Below, in pieces: positions 18,216 to 28,509 of a stretch of 64,000 nucleotides of DNA. The notes beneath the pieces are model-generated. The model was not told the DNA's origin. It ran no database searches and was given only the letters and a program-made list of their open reading frames with translations. This DNA is from Tamilnaduibacter salinus (GTDB lineage: Bacteria; Pseudomonadota; Gammaproteobacteria; Pseudomonadales; Oleiphilaceae), in NCBI RefSeq assembly GCF_003096655.1, contig NZ_QEKQ01000007.1:124001-188000 (forward strand), written 5' to 3'. How positions within the stretch are numbered: position 1 is the stretch's first letter; each line of letters begins with the position of its first letter. Both the position numbers and the translations under genes were made by a program.

Positions 18216-18814
18216 AACGCGGGCTTACGCTCTCAGGATTGACGGGCCGGGGGAATACTGCTAATTTCCGGCATGCTTTTGTTCTCTGCGGAATCGCCCG
18301 GAATGTGGGCTGATCAAGCACCGCCAGACGGTCAATCGACGGCGGACCGCAGATGTCGAAGTATACCGACACTATTCGAGACTTTGAAAGCCGGTGGCGG
18401 TGGGAAGCCGCCACTGGTAATGAAAAGGCACCCCGGCGGACTATTCCGGGCCCGAAAGCGGCCGAACCGGCGGGGACGTGTTCAATCCGCACGGAAAACC
18501 GGCGGGTGACATCGCGACGAATCATGACAATCACGCCGGGTCGGGCCGTCCTGCTAACCAATATGACGTGAGACCCAGACACCGGTGTGACTCTGAAACG
18601 GATTGCATGCGACAACTGACACGAACCAACAGCGCGACTGCCCTGCCCCCGGGCGACGGGTCGTTCGCCAGGGAGCGGGCCTTTCCGGCCGTCGACGATT
18701 CCTGAACTGTGTCCGGCCGCTGGTTCTGGACCACGGCCCGCTGCCATCCCACCTCGCCGATGCCCCCATTCCATCCGGTCTTCCGTCGTCAACCGACAGG
18801 AACAACCGTTTTTC
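18216..18814. other. rluC-rne intergenic region, rne leader
   Basis: These 599 bp hold no convincing gene. A good promoter for rne begins at 18239, so about 540 bp are predicted to be rne 5' untranslated RNA. One clear hairpin, CCGGTGGCGG / CCGCCACTGG with a TGGGAAG loop, lies at 18391-18417. In E. coli the 361-nt rne leader folds into stems that let RNase E destabilise its own mRNA; this leader is a candidate for the same feedback, but primary sequence similarity cannot be judged here. Confidence 0.6.
18239..18267 (+). promoter_or_regulatory. rne: Sigma-70 promoter of rne
   Basis: TTGACG (18239-18244), a 17-base spacer and TAATTT (18262-18267). The start point would be near 18274, giving a leader of about 540 nt before the rne ATG. 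Confidence 0.7.
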
Positions 18815-21800
18815 ATGAAAAGAATGCTGATCAATGCAACTCATCCCGAAGAGTTGCGCGTCGCGCTGGTCGATGGCCAGCGTCTGTTCGACCTCGACAT
18901 TGAGGCCAGCAATCGGGAACAGAAAAAGTCCAACATCTACAAGGGCCGCATCACCCGCGTGGAACCGAGCCTGGAAGCGGCCTTCGTCGATTTCGGCGCC
19001 GAGAGACACGGTTTTCTGCCCCTCAAGGAAATTTCCCGCGAGTATTTCAGCAAGTCTCCCAAGGACATCGAAGGCAAGATCAACATCAAGGACGTGGTGT
19101 CCGAGGGGCAGCAGGTCATCATCCAGGTGGATAAGGAAGAACGCGGCAATAAAGGGGCGGCACTGACCACCTTTATTTCACTGGCCGGCCGCTACCTGGT
19201 TCTAATGCCTAACAATCCCCGCGCCGGCGGCATTTCCCGCCGCATTGAGGGGGAGGAGCGCACGCAGCTCAAGGACGCCATGAGCGACGTGGAAATGCCC
19301 AAGGGCATGGGCGTGATTGTCCGCACGGCAGGCATTGGACGTAACTCTGAAGAACTGCAGTGGGACCTGAACTACCTGACCCAGATCTGGCAGGCGATTA
19401 CCGATGCCTCAGCCAACCGTGAGGCCCCCTTCCTGATTCACCAGGAAAGCAACGTCATCATCCGAGCCGTCCGGGATTACCTTCGCCAGGACATTGGCGA
19501 GGTCCAGATCGACTCCCAGGCGGTTTACGAGGATGTGCTGAGCTTCGTAAAGGCGGTCATGCCGAGCTTTGAAAACAAGATCAAGCTCTACAAGGACGAC
19601 ATCCCGCTGTTCAGCCGCTATCAGATTGAGGGCCAGATTGAGACGGCCTTCCAGCGCGAGGTCAAACTGCCCTCCGGCGGCTCGCTGGTGATCGACCCGA
19701 CCGAGGCAATGATCTCAATCGATATCAACTCGGCCCGCGCCACCAAGGGTCAGGACATCGAGGAAACGGCACTCCAGACCAACCTGGAGGCGGCTGAGGA
19801 GATCGCCCGGCAATTGCGTCTTCGCGACATTGGCGGCCTGATTGTCATCGACTTTATTGACATGACTCCCGCCCGTCACCAGCGCGAAGTGGAAAAACGG
19901 GTCCGCGAGGCGCTGGAGCTCGACCGCGCCCGGGTCCAGGTCGGGAAGATCTCCCGCTTCGGACTGCTTGAAATGTCACGCCAGCGTCTGCGCCCATCAC
20001 TTGGGGAAACCCGCAGCGAGGTGTGCCCGCGCTGCAGTGGACAGGGCTCCATTCGCGGTATCGAATCGCTGGCCCTGAGCATCATGCGCCTGGTCTACGA
20101 GGAATGCTCGAAGGACAAGACCGGCCATGTCCGCGCCATCGTTCCGGTGGCCGTGGCAACGTTCCTGTTGAACGAAAAACGCCGCCAGCTTGCGGACATC
20201 GAAGCGCAGCAGGACGTGAATGTCGTGGTGGTCCCGAACCCGCACATGGACACGCCCCAGTTCGAAATCCTGCGGGTACGCGATGACGAGATGCAGTCGG
20301 TCGAACGCACCTCCAGTTACGAGATTGCCGACGAGTACCGCAACGAGGAACTGGCGGACGAACAGATTGCGCGGGAGAAGCCGGCCAAAAAAGAAGAAGC
20401 CGCCGTCAAGGGTGTACGCCCTTCCGCTCCGGCCCCCTCAGCAACGGCACCCCAGGAAGACGAGTCGGAGGAAGGCCTTTTCCGGCGCCTTTCGCGTCGG
20501 ATTGCGGCGTTCTTCAGTGATGAATCGTCTGAGGACACCCCGGATACCACACCGCGCCAGCGCTCCGAGGAGCGGGATGCCAGTCGTCAGCGCCAGGACC
20601 GGCGCAAGAGCCGCGTCGCCCGGCAGGATCAGGGGGGCGGCTCCGGCGGCGGACAGAAGAAGTCCGGCTCCGGGGATAACCGCCGCGGTGGTGGACAAGG
20701 TCAGAAGCCGCAACGCAGTGGCGGCCAGAAATCGGGCCAGGGCGGAAACAAAGGCTCAGGCAAGCCCGGGCAGAAAGCCGATGGCGGCAAGCCCGACAGC
20801 CAGAAGTCCGATGGGCAGAAAGGACCAAAGGGTCAGAAACCCCAGAAAGATCAGAAGGATTCCGGCCAGGGACAGAAGCCGAAAGGCGGTTCCGGCCAGC
20901 AGAAATCCTCAGGTGGCCAGAAGTCCGATGGCAATAAAGGGGGTAATAACCAGAAAGGCGGTGGCCCGAAGAACCAGAAGGGACAACAGGGCAGCGGCAA
21001 TAAGGGCGGCAACAACCAGAAGGGCAATGACAAAGCCGCTTCTGGGAACGTCGACAGCAGCCGCCAGCGCCCGCGTCGCCCTCGCCATCGTGACGGCTCA
21101 CCCGTTGACGAACCAGCACCCAAAACGGCCAATCAACCGATTGAGGACGCACAGGACACCGCTAAAACAGAGGCTCCGGTGAAAAAGGCAGCGTCGGGCA
21201 AACCCGAGACGAACGCGCCCAAATCCGAGGCAAAGCCGGCAAAGTCCGCCAAAACGAAAGCACCGGAACCTCAGACTGCCGAGGAGGAATCGGAGACCAC
21301 GTCATCCTCAGCGGCTCCGGAAACGCCCTCCACAGCGAAAGACGAAACCGCCAAAAAGGATCAGTCAAAGGATGACGCGCTTGTCGGTCATGCCGACACG
21401 ACGACAGAATCTTCCGAGGAAGAAAACGCGACGACGGGCACCAACAAAAGCCAAAGCCGGTCTCGTGGCGGCAACCGACGTTCCGGGCAGCGCCGTGGAC
21501 GGGGCGGCAACCGGTCCAACAAGTCAAAAGGCGACCCCGCCGCATCGCCGTCCGAAGAGGCCGATAAGAAGGGAAGCGAGGGAACCGCTGGGCCTGAAAA
21601 GCCGGTAGAACCGGCGCCCAAAAACGCACAGACGGACAAGCCATCAACGGATACGTCAGCCGAGGCGGCCGGAACGGAACCACAGAAAGCGCCCTCTTCC
21701 GCAGAGGCCGCTTCCAAGACGGAAGCACCGTCGAAGGCCGAAGCGCCAGAGACGAAGACTGAGCTCAAGGCTGCCGAGCCGGATCAGAAACCGGACCAGA

Positions 21801-21949
21801 AACCCGCTCAGGGCAGTCCCGCTTCGGATCAGGATGGCGAAGCGCTGACGGCCTCCGGCAGAGCGTATAACGATCCACGAGAGGTCCGGAAACGTCGCCG
21901 GGCACAACAGTCTGACAGCAGTCAGGACGCCGGACCGGCCTCGTCCTGA
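18815..21949 (+). CDS. rne: Ribonuclease E
   Basis: This 1044-residue endonuclease drives mRNA decay and rRNA/tRNA processing. The N-terminal catalytic half keeps E. coli numbering: S1 domain (about 35-120), metal-binding Asp303 (SIDINSA) and Asp346 (IVIDFIDM), and the Zn-link cysteines 404 and 407 in CPRCSGQG. An amphipathic Lys/Arg stretch after residue 550 ([13 protein letters not shown]) resembles the membrane-targeting helix. Residues about 605-742 are an extreme Gly/Gln/Lys/Ser tract full of GQK, GGQK and NQKG units, followed by Lys/Glu/Ala/Pro-rich disorder to the end. Such tails bind RNA and degradosome partners, but this composition is unusual. ATG follows AGGAACAA. Confidence 0.95.
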   Translation: MKRMLINATHPEELRVALVDGQRLFDLDIEASNREQKKSNIYKGRITRVEPSLEAAFVDFGAERHGFLPLKEISREYFSKSPKDIEGKINIKDVVSEGQQVIIQVDKEERGNKGAALTTFISLAGRYLVLMPNNPRAGGISRRIEGEERTQLKDAMSDVEMPKGMGVIVRTAGIGRNSEELQWDLNYLTQIWQAITDASANREAPFLIHQESNVIIRAVRDYLRQDIGEVQIDSQAVYEDVLSFVKAVMPSFENKIKLYKDDIPLFSRYQIEGQIETAFQREVKLPSGGSLVIDPTEAMISIDINSARATKGQDIEETALQTNLEAAEEIARQLRLRDIGGLIVIDFIDMTPARHQREVEKRVREALELDRARVQVGKISRFGLLEMSRQRLRPSLGETRSEVCPRCSGQGSIRGIESLALSIMRLVYEECSKDKTGHVRAIVPVAVATFLLNEKRRQLADIEAQQDVNVVVVPNPHMDTPQFEILRVRDDEMQSVERTSSYEIADEYRNEELADEQIAREKPAKKEEAAVKGVRPSAPAPSATAPQEDESEEGLFRRLSRRIAAFFSDESSEDTPDTTPRQRSEERDASRQRQDRRKSRVARQDQGGGSGGGQKKSGSGDNRRGGGQGQKPQRSGGQKSGQGGNKGSGKPGQKADGGKPDSQKSDGQKGPKGQKPQKDQKDSGQGQKPKGGSGQQKSSGGQKSDGNKGGNNQKGGGPKNQKGQQGSGNKGGNNQKGNDKAASGNVDSSRQRPRRPRHRDGSPVDEPAPKTANQPIEDAQDTAKTEAPVKKAASGKPETNAPKSEAKPAKSAKTKAPEPQTAEEESETTSSSAAPETPSTAKDETAKKDQSKDDALVGHADTTTESSEEENATTGTNKSQSRSRGGNRRSGQRRGRGGNRSNKSKGDPAASPSEEADKKGSEGTAGPEKPVEPAPKNAQTDKPSTDTSAEAAGTEPQKAPSSAEAASKTEAPSKAEAPETKTELKAAEPDQKPDQKPAQGSPASDQDGEALTASGRAYNDPREVRKRRRAQQSDSSQDAGPASS

Positions 21950-21963
21950 TACGTTCCCGGACA

Positions 21964-21989
21964 GGCGGGCCGGCAATCGCCGGCCCGCC
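21964..21989 (+). terminator. GC hairpin after rne
   Basis: A perfect 11-bp stem (GGCGGGCCGGC / GCCGGCCCGCC, loop AATC) starts 14 bases after the rne stop. It lacks a T-run, so it may protect the 3' end or pause polymerase rather than terminate fully before the next gene. Confidence 0.55.
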
Positions 21990-22018
21990 ACTTACCTGCA
22001 TGCATTCAGGAGTGCTCT

Positions 22019-22555
22019 ATGCTCTCATCCTCGGACATTGAAGCGGTCGAGGACGTCCTGTTTGATCCCTCATGGGCGGATCAGGCACTGGATTTCTTCG
22101 GGCTCCACGGCGTGGTCTGTGCCAGCGTCATCGGTCCGGTCGATCTCACACCGGAGTCCATCTTTGCGCTCGCGACGGGACAGGAGGAGCCGGAACGCGT
22201 GCCGTCGGACTCGTTTGTCCAGGCAGTCACCACCATGGCCAGAGATATGGCCCAGTCCCTGACCATGGGGCAAAGCGTGGAACTACCGGAACCCGAGGAC
22301 GGCGATCCGATGAACGCTCTAGAAAACTGGTGCGCCGGCTTCGTGGAAACCTTTCTCAATCACGAAACGGACTGGCTTGAGCGGGACGAGGAAGAGGTGC
22401 CGGAGCGGCTTGTGCCCATCCTGGCACTGTCCGGCCTTTTCGAAGATGAGGACTTCGAGCGCGTGCGCGAGAATGAGCGGTTGACCCAGAAAATGGCCGA
22501 CGCCATTCCCGACGCCATCACAGACCTCTACCTGCTCTTCCACGCGCCGGAGTGA
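22019..22555 (+). CDS. UPF0149 (YecA/YgfB-like) family protein
   Basis: This 178-residue acidic protein has the UPF0149 layout: an N-terminal stretch DFFGLHGVVCASVIGPVDLT (the LHG...GP pattern of the family), then PMNALENWCAGFVETFL and an acidic C-terminal helix pair ending LYLLFHAPE. The role of YgfB/YecA proteins is poorly defined; there is no C-terminal SEC-C metal motif here. AGGAG precedes the ATG. It lies downstream of rne in the same direction and may be read from it in part. Confidence 0.68.
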   Translation: MLSSSDIEAVEDVLFDPSWADQALDFFGLHGVVCASVIGPVDLTPESIFALATGQEEPERVPSDSFVQAVTTMARDMAQSLTMGQSVELPEPEDGDPMNALENWCAGFVETFLNHETDWLERDEEEVPERLVPILALSGLFEDEDFERVRENERLTQKMADAIPDAITDLYLLFHAPE

Positions 22556-22572
22556 ACGGAGAAAGACTGGGT

Positions 22573-22712
22573 TTTGCCACGGAAGAACACGGAAACGCAC
22601 CTTCGGGCGGAATCGGTATGGTTTGAAAGTTTTAAGGTCTGAAGGTTTTAAAGTCTTGGCGAGACGCTCCACCAGAGCCTTACCACCTTAAAACTTTCAG
22701 ACTTTAAAACCT
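22573..22712. repeat. Crossed inverted repeats and CCACGGAAGAACACGG motif
   Basis: In the 172-bp gap between convergent genes, AAAGTTTTAAGGT (22626-22638) pairs with 22685-22697 and AGGTTTTAAAGTCT (22643-22656) pairs with 22699-22712. The two pairs are interleaved (A B A' B'), not nested, so only one can form at a time unless a pseudoknot does. CCACGGAAGAACACGGAA just upstream (near 22577-22594) resembles a sequence met as an intergenic repeat in unrelated bacterial genomes. The AT-rich arms contrast with the GC-rich surroundings. Confidence 0.65.
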
Positions 22713-22727
22713 CAAAAGCACCATTCC

Positions 22728-23573
22728 CTACCCCAGATAATCCCACACCATCGCCAGGTCTTTCGGTGGACGGCCCGGGAGGCGACCGAGTTCGCACCAG
22801 GGACGGCCCGGATGGTGGAAGTCGCTGCCGCATGAAGCCAATAGCAACCGTTTTCGGCACAGATCGGCAAGAAAGCCGAGGTCACCATCCGACTGACCGG
22901 ACGTCAGCACTTCCATGGCCTCGCCCCCTGCCGCCTGAAAATCGTCCAGCAGTTCCCGAAGTTTGGTCGCTGTGAGGCCGTATTTTCGGGGATGCGCAAC
23001 AACCGCTTTCCCACCCGCCGCTCGAATCCAGTCAACAACGGTGGCCAACTCTGGCCAGCAGGCTTTCACATCGCCCCGCTTGCCATTCCCGAGGTGTCGC
23101 TGGAACGCCTGATTCATATCCTTCACCACGCCCTCGTGCACCAGAACCCGGGCAAAGTGCGGACGGCCCGGAACGCGGCCACCGGCCTGTTCGGTCGCCT
23201 TCTCCAGAAGCGACTCCACACGCAGAGGCGTCAATCGCTCGGCAATCTGCCGGGCGCGCTTCCAGCGATTGGCCAGCTGTCCGGCCAGAGCCTCCTGCCA
23301 ATCCGCGTCGGCAGGATCAAACCCGAGCCCCACGATATGGACCGTGCGCCGCCGCCATTGGCAGGACAGCTCAATACCCGGCAATAGCGTCACACCGGAC
23401 TGCCGGGCCGCTTCCGCCGCTTCGGAGACCCCGTCGGTGGTATCGTGATCGGTCAACGCCAGCGTTGTGACGCCTTTCTCAGCGGCTCGGGCGACCACCT
23501 CGGAGGGAGCCAGTGAGCCATCGGAGGCCAGGCTGTGGCAATGAAGATCAATGGGAAAGGCTGCTAGACTCAT
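22728..23573 (-). CDS. rnm: PHP-domain 5'-3' exoribonuclease RNase AM (YciV/TrpH)
   Basis: This 281-residue PHP-family metalloenzyme has the metal motifs [11 protein letters not shown] (residues 9-19), TDHDTTDG and PGIELSCQW in order, and the C-terminal GSDFHHPG. The E. coli orthologue trims the 5' ends of rRNAs and degrades short oligonucleotides. ATG 23573 is chosen for AGGAAC just upstream and because it begins shortly before the first motif. In many relatives it adjoins yciI, which is divergent here. Confidence 0.88.
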   Translation of the reverse strand: MSLAAFPIDLHCHSLASDGSLAPSEVVARAAEKGVTTLALTDHDTTDGVSEAAEAARQSGVTLLPGIELSCQWRRRTVHIVGLGFDPADADWQEALAGQLANRWKRARQIAERLTPLRVESLLEKATEQAGGRVPGRPHFARVLVHEGVVKDMNQAFQRHLGNGKRGDVKACWPELATVVDWIRAAGGKAVVAHPRKYGLTATKLRELLDDFQAAGGEAMEVLTSGQSDGDLGFLADLCRKRLLLASCGSDFHHPGRPWCELGRLPGRPPKDLAMVWDYLG

Positions 23574-23613
23574 GCGTTCCTGATTCCAATTCGGGCGGCG
23601 CTCGCGTCCCGCT

Positions 23614-23667
23614 TGGTTCATTCGCTGACTTTCTGCACGCCCCCAACGGCTCTGGACAAAGCGTCAG
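23614..23667. repeat. Dispersed repeat, partial copy (rnm-yciI gap)
   Basis: TGGTTCATTCGCTGACT at 23614-23630 matches the arm of the complete copy at 5718. ACGGCTCTGGACAAAGCGTCAG at 23646-23667 matches its centre-to-arm junction on the opposite strand at 20 of 22 bases. The second arm has decayed or been lost. Confidence 0.7.
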
Positions 23668-23731
23668 GGCGGCAGGCGGGATACCGGCGAACAATACCAC
23701 AGCACCGCCCACCTGTAATGGAGGTCCTGCA

Positions 23732-24031
23732 ATGTACTACGCCATCATGAGCACCGATGTTGAACAGAGTATGGAGCGACGGAAGACGGCGCGGGAGCAG
23801 CACATCGCCCGCCTGAACCTGCTGCGCGATGAAGGTCGTCTGCTCCTCGCCGGCCCTCACCCGGCGATCGACAGTACCGATCCCGGTGACGCTGGAATGA
23901 CCGGCAGCCTGGTTGTGGCGGAGTTCGGTTCCCTTGAGGAAGCTCAGCAATGGGCAGATGCTGACCCCTACGTAAACGCCGGCGTGTATGAGCGGGTTGT
24001 GGTGAAGCCGTTCAAACCGGTTCTTCCCTGA
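23732..24031 (+). CDS. yciI: YciI family protein
   Basis: This 99-residue dimeric alpha-beta-barrel protein begins [20 protein letters not shown] and contains [24 protein letters not shown], with the His-Asp pair typical of YciI-like proteins ([19 protein letters not shown] at the C-terminus). Its reaction is unknown; related proteins are dehydrochlorinase-like. GGAGG lies 8 bases before the ATG. It is divergent from rnm, a common arrangement. Confidence 0.88.
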   Translation: MYYAIMSTDVEQSMERRKTAREQHIARLNLLRDEGRLLLAGPHPAIDSTDPGDAGMTGSLVVAEFGSLEEAQQWADADPYVNAGVYERVVVKPFKPVLP

Positions 24032-24032
24032 C

Positions 24033-24084
24033 GGTCCCGGCACTTACCGAATGGTAATCGCCCCAGTGCTTGCACGCCGGGACC
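24033..24084. promoter_or_regulatory. Layered stem-loop between yciI and the SH3-protein gene
   Basis: GGTCCCGGC (24033-24041) pairs with GCCGGGACC (24076-24084); inside it GCACT (24040-24044) can pair with AGTGC (24065-24069) and TTACC with GGTAA (24044-24057). It begins two bases after the yciI stop. Without a T-run it could be a weak terminator or a structured leader for the next gene. Confidence 0.5.
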
Positions 24085-24130
24085 CGTGTGCGAAAATGAC
24101 GTCTTTTTAACAGGACAGGAAAGAGACCCC

Positions 24131-24802
24131 GTGAACAGACAAGCCACTGCCGGGCTGCTGGCCGCCCTCACACTGCTTGCAATGCCGGTCAGCGCCGAAA
24201 CAATGTACATCGACGACATGCTCAAGGCCCCTCTGCGTGCCGGCGAAGGCCTGCAATACCGGATCGTGCACAAGGGGTTACCCTCTGGCACCCAGGTCAA
24301 TCTGCTGGAAACCAGCGATTCCGGATACAGTCGCGTGCGAACCGGCGACGGCCAGGAAGGCTGGCTTCCCACTCGCTATCTGTCCCGTCAACCCATCGCC
24401 GAGGATCGCCTGAAGCGGGTTTCAAGCCAGCTCGAAGAAACTCGTAGTAGCCTGTCCAGCGTTCGCGAACAGCTCTCGACGGTTACCGAGGAGCGAGACC
24501 AGTTGGCGAACACGCGGGATCAACTGGAAAATCGGGTCTCCGAACTCAGCGCGGAATTGAAGCGGATCCGGTCGGTTTCCGAGAACGCCCTGTCGCTGGA
24601 GCGTCAAAATCAGACTTTGCGCGAGAGCAATCAGCAGCTCAAGAAAGAGGTGGAAGTACTCACTGCCGAGAATGAGCGACTGCAGTCGAAAAAGGAGTCG
24701 GACTTTATGATGCTCGGCGCCCTGCTCGTTGGGGCCGGTGTTCTGATCGCCGTGGTCGTTCCCTGGCTCAAGCCCGCCAGGAAGACCGACAACTGGGTCT
24801 GA
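24131..24802 (+). CDS. Membrane-anchored SH3-domain protein, TIGR04211/YgiM type
   Basis: This 223-residue protein has an N-terminal signal peptide (cleavage likely after AMPVSA), a bacterial SH3 domain (about 25-90, with VNLLETSDSGYSRVRTGDGQ and GWLPTRYL), a long coiled coil (about 95-190) and a C-terminal membrane helix (MLGALLVGAGVLIAVVVPWL). The E. coli YgiM family has this architecture; a cell-wall or surface role is inferred. GTG 24131 is chosen for AGGAAAGAG upstream and because it gives a clean signal peptide. Confidence 0.82.
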   Translation: MNRQATAGLLAALTLLAMPVSAETMYIDDMLKAPLRAGEGLQYRIVHKGLPSGTQVNLLETSDSGYSRVRTGDGQEGWLPTRYLSRQPIAEDRLKRVSSQLEETRSSLSSVREQLSTVTEERDQLANTRDQLENRVSELSAELKRIRSVSENALSLERQNQTLRESNQQLKKEVEVLTAENERLQSKKESDFMMLGALLVGAGVLIAVVVPWLKPARKTDNWV

Positions 24803-25019
24803 TACAACGGGTAGCCGCGCAACGCCATTCTCGGGCGTCTGACCCAACGACCGGCTTCTTTCTGCGTCGGACAGTCGTTCCATACGTAACCGAATCAAGG
24901 CCTTTTTAGGCAGGCTCCGAAACACTCAACACGCCCCCGCCCCTGGGGCCGTTCCTATATGTGGTGCCCAGGAACCGCCCCAACCACTAAATAGCACGTT
25001 TCTTATGACAGATTATTCT

Positions 25020-25048
25020 TTGACGATCAGCGGTCAGACGCCTATAAA
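25020..25048 (+). promoter_or_regulatory. Sigma-70 promoter of the PilZ gene
   Basis: TTGACG (25020-25025), a 17-base spacer and TATAAA (25043-25048). The start near 25055 gives a short leader of about 24 nt. In the rest of the gap from 24803 nothing is recognised. Confidence 0.8.
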
Positions 25049-25078
25049 AGACAAAACGGCAGCCGCAAAGGGGTGAGC

Positions 25079-25381
25079 ATGGCAGACACAATGCGCGACT
25101 ATTCAGAAAAGCGGGACTTTCACCGAATGCAGGTCGATACCCGCATCGATTTGACAGACACGGCGGGCAACACGTATCAGGGTGTCTGTCGAGACCTGAG
25201 CGGGACCGGAATGCAGATCATCCTCGACCGCGCCCTCGACGAGGGCACTCAGCTGCACACGGTCCTCCCCTCCAGCAGTGACCAGTTCCCACCATTTGAA
25301 ACCGTGGTGACGGTCATTCGGTGTGTGCCTGAGGGGGATCGTTATCGGCTGGGGACGGCCATAACAGAGGTCAAACGATAG
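25079..25381 (+). CDS. PilZ-domain protein, probable c-di-GMP receptor
   Basis: This 100-residue single-domain protein has the c-di-GMP-binding signature: an RxxxR motif in KRDFHRMQVD (about 14-18) and a D/NxSxxG-type motif in CRDLSGTGMQI (about 41-46), followed by a beta-barrel-like remainder. It could change partner activity on binding c-di-GMP; the partner is not shown. ATG 25079 has AAGGGG at good spacing; an upstream GTG at 25073 is too close to it. It has its own strong promoter. Confidence 0.83.
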   Translation: MADTMRDYSEKRDFHRMQVDTRIDLTDTAGNTYQGVCRDLSGTGMQIILDRALDEGTQLHTVLPSSSDQFPPFETVVTVIRCVPEGDRYRLGTAITEVKR

Positions 25382-25384
25382 TCT

Positions 25385-25422
25385 CGCTCCGCCCCGCCCT
25401 GAGGGCGGGAAGGAGCGGAGCG
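25385..25422. terminator. GC hairpin between the PilZ gene and rraA
   Basis: CGCTCCG/CGGAGCG outer arms and CCCGCCC/GGGCGGG inner arms form a long stem between convergent genes, four bases after the PilZ stop. It lacks a T-run, so termination is likely only moderate. Confidence 0.6.
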
Positions 25423-25441
25423 TCAGCCGGTCTGGCGATCG

Positions 25442-25921
25442 TCAGACGGAAAGTGCCTTCTCGGAGACGACAATACCATTGTTGTCGGCATAAACGTAGT
25501 GACCCGGCTGAAAGGTGACACCGTGGAAGGTCACCGGTACGTTCAGGTCGCCGACCCCACGTTTCTCTGTTTTTCGCGGATGCGTTGCGAGTGCCTGGAC
25601 ACCGATCCCGGTCTCGTTGATCACGTCCACATCGCGGATGCAGCCATAGATGATCAACCCGGCCCAGCCGTTACCCGCCGCTTTTTCCGCCAGCATATCG
25701 CCCAACAGCGCGGCTCGCCTGGAACCACCGCCGTCCACAACCATCACCCGGCCTTCGCCCGGCTTGGCCACCTGTTCCTTGACGATGGAATTGTCCTCGT
25801 GGCACTTCACCGTCACGATTTCGCCACCGAACGCAGGGACACCGCCGTAGTTCCGGAAGCCCGGTTCGACCACGGTCACTTCGGGGTAATCATCACAGAT
25901 ATCGGGCGTCACAATCGCCAT
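25442..25921 (-). CDS. rraA: RraA family: regulator of RNase E activity / HMG aldolase fold
   Basis: This 159-residue protein has the RraA core [20 protein letters not shown] followed by the conserved Arg-Asp of CIRDVD. In E. coli RraA binds RNase E and inhibits it; other members are metal-dependent aldolases. Since rne is in the same window, the regulator role is plausible, but RNase E tails differ widely and the contact cannot be verified. ATG 25921 follows AGGAG. It lies 80 bp downstream of ppsA on the same strand, an association also known in Pseudomonas. Confidence 0.9.
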   Translation of the reverse strand: MAIVTPDICDDYPEVTVVEPGFRNYGGVPAFGGEIVTVKCHEDNSIVKEQVAKPGEGRVMVVDGGGSRRAALLGDMLAEKAAGNGWAGLIIYGCIRDVDVINETGIGVQALATHPRKTEKRGVGDLNVPVTFHGVTFQPGHYVYADNNGIVVSEKALSV

Positions 25922-26001
25922 GAGATGCTCCTGAATTGCCTGAAAGTGAGTTACGGGAAGAGAGTCGGGTGCCTCCAGACGAGGCACCCGGCAAAGACAC
26001 A

Positions 26002-28380
26002 TCAGACCTCGCTCAGGTCCTTTTCCGCGAGGAAGAACCAGGTATCCAGCACCGAATCCGGGTTCAGGGACACGCTATCGATGCCCTGATCCATCAGCCA
26101 CTTGGCCAGATCCGGGTGATCGGAGGGGCCCTGACCACAGATACCGACGTATTTGTCGGCTTTCTTGCAAGCCTGGATGGCGTGGGACAGAAGCGCCTTG
26201 ACCGCATCGTTACGCTCGTCGAACAAGTGCGCAACGATGCCCGAATCCCGATCCAGGCCGAGGGTCAGTTGGGTCAGGTCGTTCGAGCCGATGGAATAAC
26301 CATCGAAGTGCTCCAGGAACTCTTCAGCCTGCAGCGCGTTGGCGGGCAGCTCGCACATCATGATCACACGCAGGCCGCGGTCGCCACGCTTGAGGCCGTT
26401 CTCTGCCAGCAGATCCACGACCTGACTGGCCTCGCCGACGGTGCGGACAAACGGCACCATGATCTCGACGTTTTCAAAGCCCATCTCGTCACGGACCTTG
26501 CGCAGCGCCCGGCACTCCAGCTCGAAGCAGTCCCGGAAGGTTTCTGAGATGTAACGGGATGCCCCCCGGAACCCCAGCATCGGGTTCTCTTCGTCCGGCT
26601 CGTACAGCGTGCCACCAATCAGATTGGCGTACTCATTGGATTTGAAGTCCGACAGCCGCACGATCACCCGCTTGTCCGCAAACGAGGCGGCGAGTGTGGA
26701 GATCCCTTCGACGAGCTTGTCGACATAGAAGTCCACGGGGGAGCTGTACCCGGAGATGCGTTTCTCAACCGTCTGGCGGATGTCACGCGGCAGGCTGTCG
26801 AAGTTCAGCAGCGCCTTGGGGTGAACGCCAATCATCCGGTTGATGATGAATTCCAGCCGGGCCAGACCGACCCCCTCATTCGGCAGGGACTGGAAATCGA
26901 AGGCGCGGTCCGGGTTGCCCACGTTCATCATGATCTTGAACGGAATCTCAGGCATGGACTCCACGGTGTTGGCCTTGCGCTCGAAATCGAGGCTGCCCTC
27001 GTAAATCATGCCCGTGTCGCCCTCGGCGCAGGACACGGTCACCGCCTGCCCCTCATACAGCGTTTCCGTCGCATCGCCGCAACCAACGACTGCCGGAATA
27101 CCAAGTTCCCGAGCAATAATCGCGGCGTGACACGTCCGACCGCCCCGGTCGGTGATGATCGCAGAGGCCCGTTTCATGACCGGCTCCCAGTCTGGATCGG
27201 TCATGTCCGTGACCAGGACATCGCCTGGTTGGACGCGATCCATCTCGTTGATGGTCATCACCACCCGTACGGGACCACTGCCGATCCGGTGGCCGATACT
27301 GCGCCCCTCTGCAATCAACTTGCCCTGCTCTTTCAGCAGGTAACGTTCCATGACATTCGCCTTGGCCCGGCTACGGACCGTTTCCGGGCGCGCCTGAACA
27401 ATGTAGATCCGGCCATCGTCGCCGTCTTTTGCCCATTCAATATCCATGGGCCGCTGATAGTGCTTCTCGATGATCATGGCCTGCCGGGCCAGCGCTTCCA
27501 CTTCCTCGTCATTGATCGAGAAACGATTGCGCTCCTCCGGGTCAACCTTCACCGTCTCGACGGATTTACCGGCGCTGGTGTCGCCGGTATGGATCATCTT
27601 GATCGCTTTGCTGCCGAGATTCCGGCGCAATACGGCAGGACGACCAGCGTCGAGTGTCGGCTTGTGAACATAGAATTCGTCCGGGTTGACCGACCCCTGA
27701 ACGACGGTCTCCCCAAGGCCGTACGACGACGTGATGAAGACCACGTCCTGAAAGCCGGACTCAGTGTCCAACGTGAACATGACGCCACTTGAAGCGGTCT
27801 CACTGCGGACCATTTTCTGAATACCCGCGGACAGGGCAACGGACTTGTGATCAAACCCATGGTGGACGCGGTAGGAAATGGCGCGATCATTGAAGAGCGA
27901 GGCGAAGACTTCCCGGATCGCGGTCTTGACGTGATCCAGCCCCACAATGTTGAGGAAGGTTTCCTGCTGACCGGCAAACGACGCATCCGGAAGGTCTTCA
28001 GCGGTGGCCGAGGAACGCACGGCGACCGCGAGGTTCGTGTTATCACCCTGAAGTGTGCGATACGCCGACTCGATGGTCTTTTCAAGCGATTCGGGGAACG
28101 GCATCTCCAGCACCCACTGGCGGATTTCCGCACCCACACGGGCCAGCTCGTTCACGTCATTGATGTCGAGGGCGTTGAGTTTCTCATCGATCCGGTCCTG
28201 CAGGCCATCCTTTGCCAGGAACTCCCGATAGGCCTTGGCCGTGGTGGCAAAGCCCCCCGGAACGGTCACGCCGGCATTGGCGAGGTTGCTGATCATTTCA
28301 CCGAGGGACGCATTCTTGCCGCCAACCCGGTCAACGTCCGCCATACCAAGGTTTTCAAACCAGATGATGTAGTCTTCCAA
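26002..28380 (-). CDS. ppsA: Phosphoenolpyruvate synthase
   Basis: This 792-residue enzyme converts pyruvate and ATP to PEP, AMP and phosphate, the first step of gluconeogenesis from pyruvate. The N-terminal ATP-binding domain ([11 protein letters not shown], about 20-30), the swivelling phosphohistidine domain ([20 protein letters not shown], His about 420) and the C-terminal PEP-binding barrel ([28 protein letters not shown]) are all present. The start appears to be TTG, with GGGAG 8 bases upstream; the only near ATG is out of frame. It is divergent from its regulator ppsR. Confidence 0.95.
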   Translation of the reverse strand: MEDYIIWFENLGMADVDRVGGKNASLGEMISNLANAGVTVPGGFATTAKAYREFLAKDGLQDRIDEKLNALDINDVNELARVGAEIRQWVLEMPFPESLEKTIESAYRTLQGDNTNLAVAVRSSATAEDLPDASFAGQQETFLNIVGLDHVKTAIREVFASLFNDRAISYRVHHGFDHKSVALSAGIQKMVRSETASSGVMFTLDTESGFQDVVFITSSYGLGETVVQGSVNPDEFYVHKPTLDAGRPAVLRRNLGSKAIKMIHTGDTSAGKSVETVKVDPEERNRFSINDEEVEALARQAMIIEKHYQRPMDIEWAKDGDDGRIYIVQARPETVRSRAKANVMERYLLKEQGKLIAEGRSIGHRIGSGPVRVVMTINEMDRVQPGDVLVTDMTDPDWEPVMKRASAIITDRGGRTCHAAIIARELGIPAVVGCGDATETLYEGQAVTVSCAEGDTGMIYEGSLDFERKANTVESMPEIPFKIMMNVGNPDRAFDFQSLPNEGVGLARLEFIINRMIGVHPKALLNFDSLPRDIRQTVEKRISGYSSPVDFYVDKLVEGISTLAASFADKRVIVRLSDFKSNEYANLIGGTLYEPDEENPMLGFRGASRYISETFRDCFELECRALRKVRDEMGFENVEIMVPFVRTVGEASQVVDLLAENGLKRGDRGLRVIMMCELPANALQAEEFLEHFDGYSIGSNDLTQLTLGLDRDSGIVAHLFDERNDAVKALLSHAIQACKKADKYVGICGQGPSDHPDLAKWLMDQGIDSVSLNPDSVLDTWFFLAEKDLSEV

Positions 28381-28509
28381 AGCGCATCTCCCTTCCAGAA
28401 TCTGTTGAGAGGGCCAGAGCAGCGCAACACCGCTATGACAGCACCCGGTTTACCGGCACTCAGCGCCCGACCATGCAGTCCGGCCTCTCGAAAACTGCCG
28501 CTATGATAC

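Noticed and set aside
18273-18814. Several short frames in the rluC-rne gap
   Set aside because: They overlap one another on both strands without start signals or family matches; the region is better explained as rne leader.
20640-21040. Repetitive rne segment as a possible tandem repeat or CRISPR-like array
   Set aside because: The repetition is at the protein level (GQK-rich) with irregular DNA units in an intact frame; there are no spacers.
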